Shown: one piece after another, positions 52,915 through 61,800 of the stretch
How the letters are laid out: the number at the start of each line of letters is the position of its first letter
Position numbering within the stretch: position 1 is the stretch's first letter
Assembly (NCBI RefSeq): GCF_001006785.1
Contig: NZ_CDHO01000002.1
Coordinates: 372,001-436,000, forward strand
Reading direction: 5' to 3'
Origin: Hyphomicrobium_B sp001006785
GTDB lineage: Bacteria > Pseudomonadota > Alphaproteobacteria > Rhizobiales > Hyphomicrobiaceae
DNA: 64,000 nucleotides
Notes under the pieces: model-generated
The model's database searches: none
Told to the model about the DNA's origin: nothing
The model's input: only the letters and a program-made list of their open reading frames with translations
Position numbers and translations under genes: made by a program

Positions 52915-53190
52915 TCAGTACGCGATGCATCGCTTCAACCACATGACGCCGGCATGTTTCGCCCTAAGGCACGACCAATAGGAACCGGCTTTCAGCTCGA
53001 TCACGGCGACGGCATCATCGAGGTCGATCATCTTCTGTAGCTCGTCGCGGATTTGCGGCGCTGACTTCGGCGACGTCAGCACCCACAACGACTCCAGCAG
53101 CCGCGCCGCGCCCATGCCCTCCAGTTTCGCCCGAATGTGGGGGCTGTGACGTGAATCGCGGACTTCAAAGCTGATCGCGTAGTGAGCCAT
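52915..53190 (-). CDS. Cas2-like / SinR-type small protein
   Basis: A 91-residue protein. ATG 53190 (MAHYAISFEVRD) has TTGGAGATC 5-6 nt upstream and is much better supported than the longer 166-residue reading. The pattern is a beta strand YAISFEVRD, a helix HIRAKLEGMGAARLLESLWV, then SAPQIRDELQKMIDLDDAVA and the strand VAVIELKAGSYWS, the order of the ferredoxin-like Cas2/VapD fold found in SinR-type proteins. No Cas1, other cas gene or repeat array is in the window, so it is not a CRISPR gene here. Biochemical function unknown. Confidence 0.65.
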   Translation of the reverse strand: MAHYAISFEVRDSRHSPHIRAKLEGMGAARLLESLWVLTSPKSAPQIRDELQKMIDLDDAVAVIELKAGSYWSCLRAKHAGVMWLKRCIAY

Positions 53191-53434
53191 CAGATCTCCA
53201 ACATCGATAAAATACGGCCTTCGCACCGCGGCCGGATCGAAACCAACGTTTCGACGCAGAGCAAAGGCCCTCAATTCATCGGTTGGATTTTGCGCGCCGG
53301 TCAAGGCGCGAGAGCTTTCCATGTCGCCCGGAGCGTTCAGCGGTGTGGAAAATCGACGGATTGAGCCTTTCCGGCAGTTCTCAGCGCCGTGGCACCACAC
53401 ATTTTCGCCGTTCAAGCGGGATAGTCATCGGCTC

Positions 53435-53569
53435 ATGCGAGGCGTTTTTTCACAAATCGTGATCGGGGTCATCGTGACCGTCATCGGCACGGTGATCGCC
53501 AATGCCGTCGTCGGCAACGGGCGCCATCACTTCATGCCCGGAAGCCATTTTTCCGGCAGCCGCCGGTGA
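53435..53569 (+). CDS. Tiny single-span membrane protein
   Basis: A 44-residue reading from ATG 53435, MRGVFSQIVIGVIVTVIGTV and on, one membrane segment (about 5-25) and a His/Gly-rich basic tail NGRHHFMPGSHFSGSRR. The ribosome binding site is weak (GCGGG). It ends 52 nt before a bidirectional terminator, which supports it as a real transcript. Function unknown. Confidence 0.5.
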   Translation: MRGVFSQIVIGVIVTVIGTVIANAVVGNGRHHFMPGSHFSGSRR

Positions 53570-53620
53570 GAGGCGGTCGAGCCGCGATGCTCGAATTCCA
53601 GCGTCCGTCCGCACCATTCG

Positions 53621-53653
53621 GAAAAAAGGCAGCCATCGCGGCCGCCTTTTTTC
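53621..53653. terminator. Bidirectional intrinsic terminator
   Basis: GAAAAAAGGC at the left and GCCTTTTTTC at the right form a stem whose A- and T-runs serve both strands; the inner part pairs with one mismatch. It lies between the plus-strand tiny membrane gene and the minus-strand gene ending at 53691. Confidence 0.8.
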
Positions 53654-53690
53654 GTTTTGTGGGATCGGAAAAAATGAATAGTCGGGGAAA

Positions 53691-54131
53691 TTAGCTTTCG
53701 ACTTGCCAGATGCCGGTCGGAAGGCGGCAGGCGACGATCTCGGTGCGCTTCGTGACGTCGAGGCTGCTGAGCACCACGACAGCGTAGCGGCACACGGATC
53801 CGTTGACGGCCTTGAACGAGGAGACCGGCTGGACGATGCCGGACAGGCGGCCGTGATTGCGGTGCCAGATGTAGCTCGAGCCGTCTGCGATTTCGGTCAA
53901 TGCCAGTTGAACGCTTTCGAGCGCCGCGATCTCATCGCTTTCGTTTAGGCTGGGGCGTTCGATGGCGGCGGGCTTCAGATCGCTGTCGGTGCCTTTGAGG
54001 CAGAGACAGTCGGCGGCAGCGGTCGCTTCACGGGCGTGCGCGATCTCGGGAACGAAAAACAGCGTGGTGACGAGCGCGAAGGCCGTCAGGCCGACTGCGG
54101 CAAAGGGGAAAAGAGACGCGTTATCCGACAT
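53691..54131 (-). CDS. Secreted protein with 17-kDa surface-antigen-like C-terminal domain
   Basis: A 146-residue protein from ATG 54131 (MSDNASLFPFAAVGLTAFAL). A signal peptide or N-terminal anchor ends near EIAHA. The C-terminal 75 residues (LTEIADGSSYIWHRNHGRLS, then VCRYAVVVLSSLDV and ACRLPTGIWQVES) follow the pattern of the C-terminal domain of Rickettsia 17-kDa-type surface antigens: a Trp, a Gly-rich turn, paired Cys, and a final G-W strand. It probably sits in the periplasm or envelope. The longer upstream reading is not supported. Confidence 0.68.
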   Translation of the reverse strand: MSDNASLFPFAAVGLTAFALVTTLFFVPEIAHAREATAAADCLCLKGTDSDLKPAAIERPSLNESDEIAALESVQLALTEIADGSSYIWHRNHGRLSGIVQPVSSFKAVNGSVCRYAVVVLSSLDVTKRTEIVACRLPTGIWQVES

Positions 54132-54284
54132 GACGCTACTTTCTACGCGACGAAAACATTCGAACGGCCATACAAGGCGATAAGGCAATTTTGCCCTCGT
54201 ATGGTTAAAGGGTGCTGAAGAGCTGGGTCGCGAAGACTCAAGGCAAGACGTCCAGCGCCGAAAAGCAAACATTGAGCATGCAAC

Positions 54285-54935
54285 ATGAGTGAAGCGACGA
54301 ACGTCCCCGCAGGCAGCAGCACACCGGATTTCAGCGCGGCGGAAGACCCGTTCGCGCTGTTTCATGCCTGGATGGCCGAGGCCGAGAAATCCGAGATCAA
54401 CGATCCGAATGCGATGTCGGTCGCGACCGTCGATCAGTCGGGGTTGCCGAACGTGCGAACGCTTCTGCTGAAGGGCGTGGACGACGCGTCGAGCGCTGAG
54501 CGCGGCTTCGTCTTCTATACGAACTTCGAGAGCGCGAAGGGGCAGGAATTGCTCGCCACTCCAAAGGCGGCGCTGCTGTTTCACTGGAAGTCGCTCGAGC
54601 GCCAGGTCCGCATCCGCGGTGCGGTTTCGCTTGCGTCGCATGAAGAGGCCGACGCCTATTATGCGACGCGTCCGGAGTTGAGCCGCATTGGAGCCTGGGC
54701 GTCGCAGCAATCGCGGCCACTGTCGTCGCGCGACGTGTTCGAGGCGAAGATCCAGCACTACGAGCAAAAGTTCGCCGACGGCGTAATTCCGCGTCCGGCT
54801 TACTGGTCCGGCTTCCGCATTGTTCCGAGCGAGATCGAGTTCTGGGCGGCGCGGCCGTTCCGGCTGCACGACAGAATTGTTTTTCGCCGCGACGCGCCGC
54901 ACGATTCCTGGCACAAGACACGCCTCTATCCGTGA
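54285..54935 (+). CDS. pdxH: Pyridoxamine/pyridoxine 5'-phosphate oxidase
   Basis: A 216-residue FMN-dependent enzyme making pyridoxal 5'-phosphate. FMN and substrate regions: NAMSVATVDQSGLPNVRTLL, FVFYTNFESAKGQELLATPK, LFHWKSLERQVRIRGAVSLA and SRIGAWASQQSRPLSSRDVF. The C-terminus SWHKTRLYP is diagnostic. ATG 54285 gives normal length. Confidence 0.95.
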   Translation: MSEATNVPAGSSTPDFSAAEDPFALFHAWMAEAEKSEINDPNAMSVATVDQSGLPNVRTLLLKGVDDASSAERGFVFYTNFESAKGQELLATPKAALLFHWKSLERQVRIRGAVSLASHEEADAYYATRPELSRIGAWASQQSRPLSSRDVFEAKIQHYEQKFADGVIPRPAYWSGFRIVPSEIEFWAARPFRLHDRIVFRRDAPHDSWHKTRLYP

Positions 54936-55034
54936 GGCGAGGCGGCCTCGGCGTCGCTGGCGCTTGGATATCTTAAAATCGCGCCAGTCGTGGCGCATGG
55001 ACCGGGCGAGCGTTTCGGAAAGCGGCAAAGCGAG

Positions 55035-56102
55035 ATGACGCCGGGCATGGCGACGAACGACGGCATAGGGGTTCAGCGCGCACCGCGACGGCTGCGAGAT
55101 CGCCGGCGGTCGTCACGCATCTATTATGCTGGCGGCCAGCCGCCGTCGTTCCTGGCGAAGTGGACGAGCCGGCTCGCCGTCTTTGCCGCCATCGCGGCGG
55201 TTGTGACGGCCGTTCTGCACCGCCTGCATCTGTTGCCGACGTCGGTTGCTATGACTATCGCGATGACCGTCCTCGCGGGCGCGATTCTGGCGCTCGTGAT
55301 GGCGACCATCGCCGGGCTCGACATCTGGTTCACCGGACGGCAGGGCGCGGCCCGCGTACTGTGCGGCTCGGTGGTGGCGCTGGGGCTGCTCGCGATCCCC
55401 GCCGGAACCTGGGCGCTGAGCCTGCGCTGGCCGCAGATCGACGACGTGTCGACGGATCTCGTCGAGCCGCCGGACTTCACTGAAGCGAAAGACGAGCGCG
55501 CGCCGGACGCAAATTCCGTCGAGTATCCGGGCGAGCGTTTCGCGACGATCCAGCGTGCGGGCTATCCCGATCTCAAAAGCCTCGTCGTGCCGCGAAGCGC
55601 GGATGACGCCTACGAGCTTGTGCTGCAGGCGCTGGCGAAATTGAAGTACAAGACGACGCTCGAGCTGCCGCCAGAAAATGATGAGAGCTCTCCCGGATTC
55701 ATCGAGCTTTCCGATCATTCGCTCATTCTTGGATTGGTCGATGATGTCGTGATCCGCGTGCTTGCCGAGGATCAGTCGGCGCGCATCGATGTGCGCTCGG
55801 CGTCGCGCTATGGGAAAGCGGACTTTGGCCGCAATGCGGAGCGTGTGCGCGCGATCCTGAAGGAAGTCGCGGCGCGATACGAAGCCTCGGCCCCGAATGT
55901 CGCCAGCCCGCAGGTCGCGAAAAAGGACGACAAGGTCACGCTCAAGCCGGCGAAAGTGCGCGGTCCGGCGTCAAAGGCCAATCGCCGGCGACCTGACCCT
56001 TCTCGATCAGATATTCGACGTGGGCTTGGACGGAAAGAGTCGCCGCAGGGATCATACGCGGGTCGAGTCCCCGGTAGACCTCCGGAACGATTTGACGAAT
56101 AG
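55035..56102 (+). CDS. DUF1499 family membrane-anchored protein with read-through C-terminus
   Basis: A 355-residue protein from ATG 55035 (GTG 54990 is possible). After a basic N-terminus come three membrane segments (about 45-65, 72-98 and 106-128), then a DUF1499 domain: PGERFATIQRAGYPDLKSLV, DDAYELVLQALAKLKYKTTL and VIRVLAEDQSARIDVRSASR with SRYGKADFGRNAERV. The last 53 codons (55942-56102) run antisense into the end of the metallo-beta-lactamase-fold gene and encode Arg/Pro/Gly-rich residues of no family character, as if the original stop was lost. Function of DUF1499 is unknown. Confidence 0.82.
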   Translation: MTPGMATNDGIGVQRAPRRLRDRRRSSRIYYAGGQPPSFLAKWTSRLAVFAAIAAVVTAVLHRLHLLPTSVAMTIAMTVLAGAILALVMATIAGLDIWFTGRQGAARVLCGSVVALGLLAIPAGTWALSLRWPQIDDVSTDLVEPPDFTEAKDERAPDANSVEYPGERFATIQRAGYPDLKSLVVPRSADDAYELVLQALAKLKYKTTLELPPENDESSPGFIELSDHSLILGLVDDVVIRVLAEDQSARIDVRSASRYGKADFGRNAERVRAILKEVAARYEASAPNVASPQVAKKDDKVTLKPAKVRGPASKANRRRPDPSRSDIRRGLGRKESPQGSYAGRVPGRPPERFDE

Positions 56103-56850
56103 TCGTCATGCCCTTCGCAAGCGCGTCGAGAATGGATCTTTCGCGCCAGTTTCTATGCAGCAGATAAGCTTTGACGGTGCGCTGGGGCTCGCGAATGCGT
56201 CCGCCGTGACCGGGCAGGAAAACGTCGTCGCGCCGGTCGAGCAGGATTTCGAGGGACGCGACGTAATCGGCCATGCGGCCTTCCGGCGGCGCGATGACCG
56301 TCGTGTTCCACGCCATGACATGATCGCCGGAGAAGACGAGCGGGCGGCCGTCGAGCGCGAAGCACAAATGGTCCGGCGCGTGACCCGGCGTGTGAATGGC
56401 GGTCAGCGCCCAATCTTTGCCCTCGATCGTGTCGCCGCCTTGAAGCGCCAGATCGGGCTGGAAATCATAGTCGACGAACAGCTTGCCTGACGGGCTGTCC
56501 TGCAACGCGATATGTCCGGCTTCCGGATCGCGTGGATAGGCGGCGACGAGCGCCCCGGTCGCAGCCTTCAGCTTGGCGATTCCGTCGACATGATCGCGGT
56601 GTGCGTGCGTCGACAGGATGTGCGTGATCGGACGCGTGCCGGCGGCCGCGAGGATCGCGTCGCGATGCGCAGCGTCCTCGGGGCCAGGATCGATGACCGC
56701 GAGCGTCGTCGAGCCGACGAGATACGTGTTGGTGCCCCTGAACGTGAACGGCCCGGGATTATTTGCGACGAGCCGCACGACGCCCGGCCCCATCGGCGAA
56801 GCGACGCCGTACGTGAACGCCATGTCGGTGTTGAACTTGAGAGCGTCCAA
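55942..56850 (-). CDS. Metallo-beta-lactamase-fold hydrolase with C-terminal winged helix
   Basis: A 302-residue protein of the lactamase-B / LACTB2-like family. Metal ligands are seen in LSTHAHRDHVDGIA, HTPGHAPDHLCF and SGDHVMAW, and FLPGHGGRI. A C-terminal winged-helix-like part (LDPRMIPAATLSVQAHVEYL) ends IEKGQVAGDWPL. The TTG start at 56850 is backed by AGGAGG (56866 to 56861, 10 nt away) and by the N-terminal pattern LKFNTDMAFTYGV that I recall from homologues; ATG 56823 would remove nine residues. Substrate unknown. Its 3' end overlaps the DUF1499 gene by 161 bp. Confidence 0.88.
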   Translation of the reverse strand: MDALKFNTDMAFTYGVASPMGPGVVRLVANNPGPFTFRGTNTYLVGSTTLAVIDPGPEDAAHRDAILAAAGTRPITHILSTHAHRDHVDGIAKLKAATGALVAAYPRDPEAGHIALQDSPSGKLFVDYDFQPDLALQGGDTIEGKDWALTAIHTPGHAPDHLCFALDGRPLVFSGDHVMAWNTTVIAPPEGRMADYVASLEILLDRRDDVFLPGHGGRIREPQRTVKAYLLHRNWRERSILDALAKGMTTIRQIVPEVYRGLDPRMIPAATLSVQAHVEYLIEKGQVAGDWPLTPDRALSPA

Positions 56851-57065
56851 GCCGCGCCAGCCTCCTGAGCCTTCGCCGAACGATATTCGGCTGGTCTAGG
56901 GTCGCAAAGCGCAGTCGAAACGGAATGCTCGACACCCCTCGGTTCCCGCCGAAAGGCCTATCAAAACGGTCACGGGTTGCAAGCTGCGAGATTGCCGGGC
57001 CAGACATGCTCGAGCCAGTCAACGCAAAACGGTTGCAATCGCCCAACGCGCTCGGCACGAGAGCC

Positions 57066-57461
57066 TTAGCTTTGATCGGTCTCGTGAAGCTTCTGCGCCT
57101 CGCGCTGCGCGAGGCTGCTGATGGCGCGGACGTGCGCCTGCTCGATGAACGCCGCGCGTTCCACCAGATACTGGTAGGCGGGGGCATCCTGCTTCAAGGG
57201 CTTGGTGAATTGCAAGCCGGCCTTGTGCCAGACCAGCCAGGCAATCGTTCCTTCGACGCTGATGTCGGGCGTGAACGAAATCTTCAGCCGGTCGCCTGCT
57301 GCCAGTCCCGACACCTTATCGATCCTTAGTCCGGCATTCGAGAAATCCACGACCTCGATCGCCCGCGCGATACCGTGACATTCCGCGATGGCGTTGAATT
57401 GGACCCTTCGCCGTTGATCCTTCCGGCGCAGAAATTGGCCTTGCATGACTGTATCGCGCAT
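57066..57461 (-). CDS. PilZ domain protein
   Basis: A 131-residue protein. A PilZ domain, the c-di-GMP-binding fold, spans about residues 10-95: the RxxxR switch is in RRKDQRRRVQFNAIAE and the (D/N)xSxxG motif in VVDFSNAGLRID, followed by GDRLKISFTPDISVEGTIAW and KAGLQFTKPL. A helical tail of about 35 residues follows. ATG 57461 has AAGGGAGTG upstream. It is divergent from the gene at 57630, with an AT-rich 168-nt interval between. Which output it controls is unknown; the autotransporter nearby is one candidate by position only. Confidence 0.85.
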   Translation of the reverse strand: MRDTVMQGQFLRRKDQRRRVQFNAIAECHGIARAIEVVDFSNAGLRIDKVSGLAAGDRLKISFTPDISVEGTIAWLVWHKAGLQFTKPLKQDAPAYQYLVERAAFIEQAHVRAISSLAQREAQKLHETDQS

Positions 57462-57629
57462 CAGCACTCCCTTGGTTTGGTCGCGCACGATTGAATACTG
57501 AATGGCACATATGACCATAAAGCGCTATTTTTGAGTTAAGAGCTAACTCCATCAGTGCGCAAAGCACCTTGAGTTTCGTGTAGTAACTAGTAATTATGTA
57601 TTAATTCTTTCGATTCGTAGGAGGACGAC

Positions 57630-57872
57630 ATGCGATCTGAACTTGAGGCTGTGCTGGAAGCTTATCGGCAGGATGCGGCGCTCGAAGAGCAACTGATTCA
57701 GGACATTCTGACGGTGCTTGCGGTGACCGGCGCGGCGCGCAAGAGGACGGTTCAGGAGATTTCGCAGGTCGTCAATCGCCATACCGTGAAGCTTGCCGAG
57801 GAGCGAGACTACCGGCAGGGCTCCGATGAGATCGCGCGGTACGATTTCCAGCAGCCCATTCGGCAAATGTAG
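57630..57872 (+). CDS. Small helical protein of unknown function
   Basis: An 80-residue protein with an excellent ribosome binding site (GTAGGAGGACGAC) before ATG 57630. It is probably all alpha-helical (AVLEAYRQDAALEEQLIQDI, EISQVVNRHTVKLAEERDYR), cytoplasmic and acidic. No family recognised. The next gene on the strand starts 72 nt later. Confidence 0.7.
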   Translation: MRSELEAVLEAYRQDAALEEQLIQDILTVLAVTGAARKRTVQEISQVVNRHTVKLAEERDYRQGSDEIARYDFQQPIRQM

Positions 57873-57944
57873 TCGCGGCGGAGGAATGACTTCGCGTGTT
57901 TCGCCTCGTTGAGACTCGTCTCTAAAAACTTTGGGAGCGGTGCG

Positions 57945-58451
57945 ATGCGATCGAACTATCTGGGGCGCATCACCGATATTTGCGCGGATATCGCAACGAA
58001 GTTGACGGCTGAAATATCTCGCGGCGACGCTGCAAGCGTACAAACTGGGGCGGTGGCGCGGCGCACGAATAACTCAAGATTTTATGATAATTTCGGCTCA
58101 TCACGGCGGCCGCGCGATTTGCGGGATGACGAAGGCCGTGACATTCCTGTCGGCACCTCATTTCATGATGAGCGTGAATGGGCGATCACGGAAGAATGCG
58201 ATGATGCGCTGCGGTTCGCGGTCTTCGTGAAAGATCTCGATTTTCTCCGTCAGCGGATGCTGGGTGTTTCCTTTTGCGATCGCGTCTGGAGTATGTCGCG
58301 CGAAATTGCTGGCGCGGCGGAGAGCGCGGGCGACGCTCAATTGACGCCGGCATCGGATGCTGGGCAGGCGCTGACATCGGTTTGCGATGCAATTACCAGC
58401 GCCGTATTATTGTTGCCCTATCACAGCGCCAGTGCGCGGCGCGGACGATAG
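57945..58451 (+). CDS. Unknown protein, about 168 residues
   Basis: TGGGAGCGG precedes ATG 57945 (MRSNYLGRITDICADIATKL). The N-terminal third is helical, the middle is Arg/Asp/Ser-rich and probably disordered (SSRRPRDLRDDEGRDIPVGT), and the end is Ala/Ser-rich. No signal peptide and no family is apparent. It may be co-transcribed with the small gene at 57630. Confidence 0.55.
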   Translation: MRSNYLGRITDICADIATKLTAEISRGDAASVQTGAVARRTNNSRFYDNFGSSRRPRDLRDDEGRDIPVGTSFHDEREWAITEECDDALRFAVFVKDLDFLRQRMLGVSFCDRVWSMSREIAGAAESAGDAQLTPASDAGQALTSVCDAITSAVLLLPYHSASARRGR

Positions 58452-58803
58452 CAACCCCTCAATCTTTGACGTGCTGACTCGGGTTGGTGTTTGGAGCGCA
58501 TGGCATTGCTGCGCGCGCCTTCCGATTGCATCTCTCTTCGTCGATGCGCGCCGAAGCGCCCGAATGCTAGGTGTAGACATTTAGCATCACATTGAAGATT
58601 TTCCGACTCCGAAGCCCCGATTTCTGTGAAGTAGCAGCCTTTCTGGACGCTCATGCACCTTTTCTCAATAACTAGTACTATGCTACTCAAGGATCATAAG
58701 GCGCGATTCTAGTGTCATGCCGTGACGTGACGTTTTCAACGGAAAGCACCCGCTTTTCCGATCGCGACCTTGCGCGTGCTGCGTCCAACGGGGGAATACA
58801 TAT
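58452..58803. other. 352-nt interval before the autotransporter gene
   Basis: No gene is supported here. It is more AT-rich than its surroundings. TAACTAGTA at 58669-58677 is repeated at 57584-57592 upstream of the small gene at 57630, in both cases followed within 2 nt by TATG, and may be a shared binding site. The autotransporter promoter should be here, but no good -35/-10 pair was found. Confidence 0.4.
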
Positions 58804-61800
58804 ATGGGCCGCAGGGATCTTTCGACCCGCCGTCACTTCGTCAAGGCGAACACTGCTGAACACCGAGACGCGCCGCACGCGCTATTGCCATCGTTTACGC
58901 CGCCGGCTTGCTTCATCTCGGCATTGGCGCTGGGCTTGGTCATCGGCGGTGGCGTCATGGACGCTCAGGCCGCAGGCTGCACATCATCCGTCGCGGGAGT
59001 CGACTTGACCTGCACGGGTTCGGTCAGCAACCAAACCGCATTTACGGCGACGTCGGCGTTTGCGGTTCACCTCGGCACGACCTATCCAACAGTATCTCCG
59101 ACGAGCATCACGCAGAGCACAAATGCTCCAGGCATCAAGATCAATGCCGGAAACTATGGTGGCTCGATCACGATGACCAACGGATCGTCGATCCAGGTGC
59201 AATCCGGATCGGGCTCTGATCGGCATGGTCTCGTTGTCTCCAGCTCCGCTTCCGATACCAGCAAGACGTTCACGATCGATATCGACGGCTCGATCGCATC
59301 GGCGGACTCGAGCGGCGACGGAGTGCGTCTCGAAGGAACGAGTCGTTCCGTCTTCGATGTCAACTTCGGGAAAAACGCGCACATCGGCGGCGGAGATGGC
59401 GACGACGCGGTCATCGTAACGGGCGCCCGGAGCTTGCTGCTTAAAAACTACGGCATTCTCGAAGGCGGAACCGGCCAGCCGACAACCGGAGGCGAGGGTA
59501 TCAACGTCGGCAACGGCACGCGGATAGCATCGCGCGGCGTTACCATCGAAAATCACGGCACGATTACGGGCACCGGAAATGCGGGCATCGCGGGCGGTCA
59601 GGGCATCACCGTTTTTGGCGACGGCGATGTCGACATCGAAAACAGCCGGCGCGGAGAAATCAGCGGCGCCACGCAAGGCGTTCGCGTCGAGGCAGACGGC
59701 GACGTGACGATCACGAACCGCGGCCATATCGAAGGCAAATCGAAAGCCGGCGTTGAAGTGGCCGATGGCGACACTGTCAAAATCAAAAACAGCAGCTCGC
59801 GCGCGATCGAGGGGGCAACCGATGGCGTCTATGTCCACGACGTCGATGACGCCATCGTCGATAACGATCATGGTCGCATCATCGGCCACAACGGCGACGG
59901 CGTGCGCATCGATGATATCGACGACGACGTGACGGTGCGGAACCGGTACGGCCTTTCGAGTTGGGGAGCGGCCCGGATTACGGGTTCGGAGCACGGCGTA
60001 TCCATCAGCGATGTTGACGGAGGCGCGTCGGTCGACAACCGCTTCGGAGGAAAAATTACAGGTCGCAGCGGTGACGGCGTTCATATCCGCGACATTGACG
60101 AGCGGATCACGGTCGATAACTCATTCCTCGGCCGCATTCGCGGAGGCGATGACGGCGTCAACATCAGAGACGCTGGCGATGACGTCGTTATTCGCAACAG
60201 TTTTGGTGGCTCGATCTCGGGTCGCAAAGGCGACGGCATCGTGGTCAGCGACGTGCGCGACGACGTCTCGATTACGAACACTTTCGGCGGACGAGTTTCC
60301 GGTCGCGATAACGGCATTATCGTCGATGATGTCCGCGACAACGTCAGCATCGACAATCGCTTCGGCGGCAGCATATCCGGACGGCGCGACGACGGCGTTC
60401 ATGTGCGCGATGTTCGCGACGATGTGACGGTCTTGAATGGATTTGGCGGTCGCATCTCGGGCGGAAAAGATGGCGTCGATATCAAGGATGTGCGCGACGA
60501 CGTCACTATCAGCAACGCACTCGGCGGCCGGATCTCGGGCCGAAATGGCGATGGCATTAAAGTCGAAGATGTTCGCGACGATGTCCGCGTCGACAATCGC
60601 GGCAATGGCGAAATCAAAGGTCGCGACGATGGCGTTCATATCGAAGATGTTCGCGATAACGTCACGGTGGACAACAGCTTCGGGGGCTTGATCGCAGGCT
60701 TCCGAGACGACGGCGTGGATATCAGTGACGTCAGCCGCGACGTCGACGTCCTCAATCGTTTCGGCGGACAAATCGCAGGACGCGACAACGGCATTCAGAT
60801 CGAAGACGTCGGCGATGATGTCAGAATCGATAACCGTTTCGGGGGCGCTGTCACTGGTCTGCGCGGCGATGGCGTGCGTATCGAAGATGCTGACGGATCG
60901 GTTTCCGTCCGAAACAGCTTCGGCGGCAAAATCGCTGGCGATGACGACGGCATTCACGTCTCCAATGTCGACGACAACGTCAGGATCGATAACCGCTTCG
61001 GCGGAACGATCACCGGTCGCGATGACGACGGGGTCGATATCCGCGACGTCGAAGGCAGCGTGCGGGTCGACAACCGGTTCGGCGGGCGAATTTCTGGTGA
61101 AGATAATGGCCTGAAAGTTCACGATGTCGATGGCAACGTCAGGATCTCCAACAGCTTCGGCGGGACAATTCGCGGCGACCGTGACAATGGCGTCGATATC
61201 GATGACGTCGACGGTAACGTTCGGATCGACAATCGGGCCGGCGGCTCGATTTCCGGCCGCAACGACGGCGTGCATGCCGATGATGTCGATGGCAACGTCA
61301 CCATCGATAACGGCAGCGGCTCGATCCGCGGCCGCAGAGGCGATGGCATCGACGTGTCGGCGAATGGCAACGTCACCGTCAACAATGGCCGGCACGGCCG
61401 CATCACAGGTGCCGACAGCGCCATCCAGATCGAGGCGCAATCCGCCGAAATCAACTCGTCGGGTTTGATCCGTGGATCGGGCGACGGCGATGCCACGATC
61501 AAGCTGAAGACGAAGGACGGGGCGACGATCAACAACGAGCGCCGTGGCCGCATCGTCGGACGCCACTACAATCCGACGGACTTGATCGTCCAGGCGGAGG
61601 GCGGAGCCGTTACGATCAACAACGACGGCACGATGCTCGGCCAAATTGATCTCTCGAACGCAGGCGATACCGAGTTTGGGAACGTCTTCAACAACACCAG
61701 TGACCACAGCTGGACCTTCATCGGAACGAGCAACCTCGGTAATGGCCTGGCGGACGTCTTCAACAACACGGGCACCGTGTTCACGACCGATCCCGATGCG

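Noticed and set aside
52915..53415. A 166-residue version of the Cas2-like protein
   Set aside because: The first 75 residues have no fold-like pattern and the internal ATG at 53190 has the ribosome binding site and the typical N-terminal strand.
55035..55941. pdxH and DUF1499 as a single fused gene
   Set aside because: pdxH ends in its normal RLYP terminus with a stop at 54933-54935, and the DUF1499 gene has its own start.
60010..61281. CRISPR array suspected from regular spacing
   Set aside because: The periodicity is in coding sequence, in frame, with diverged copies and no identical repeats or unique spacers.
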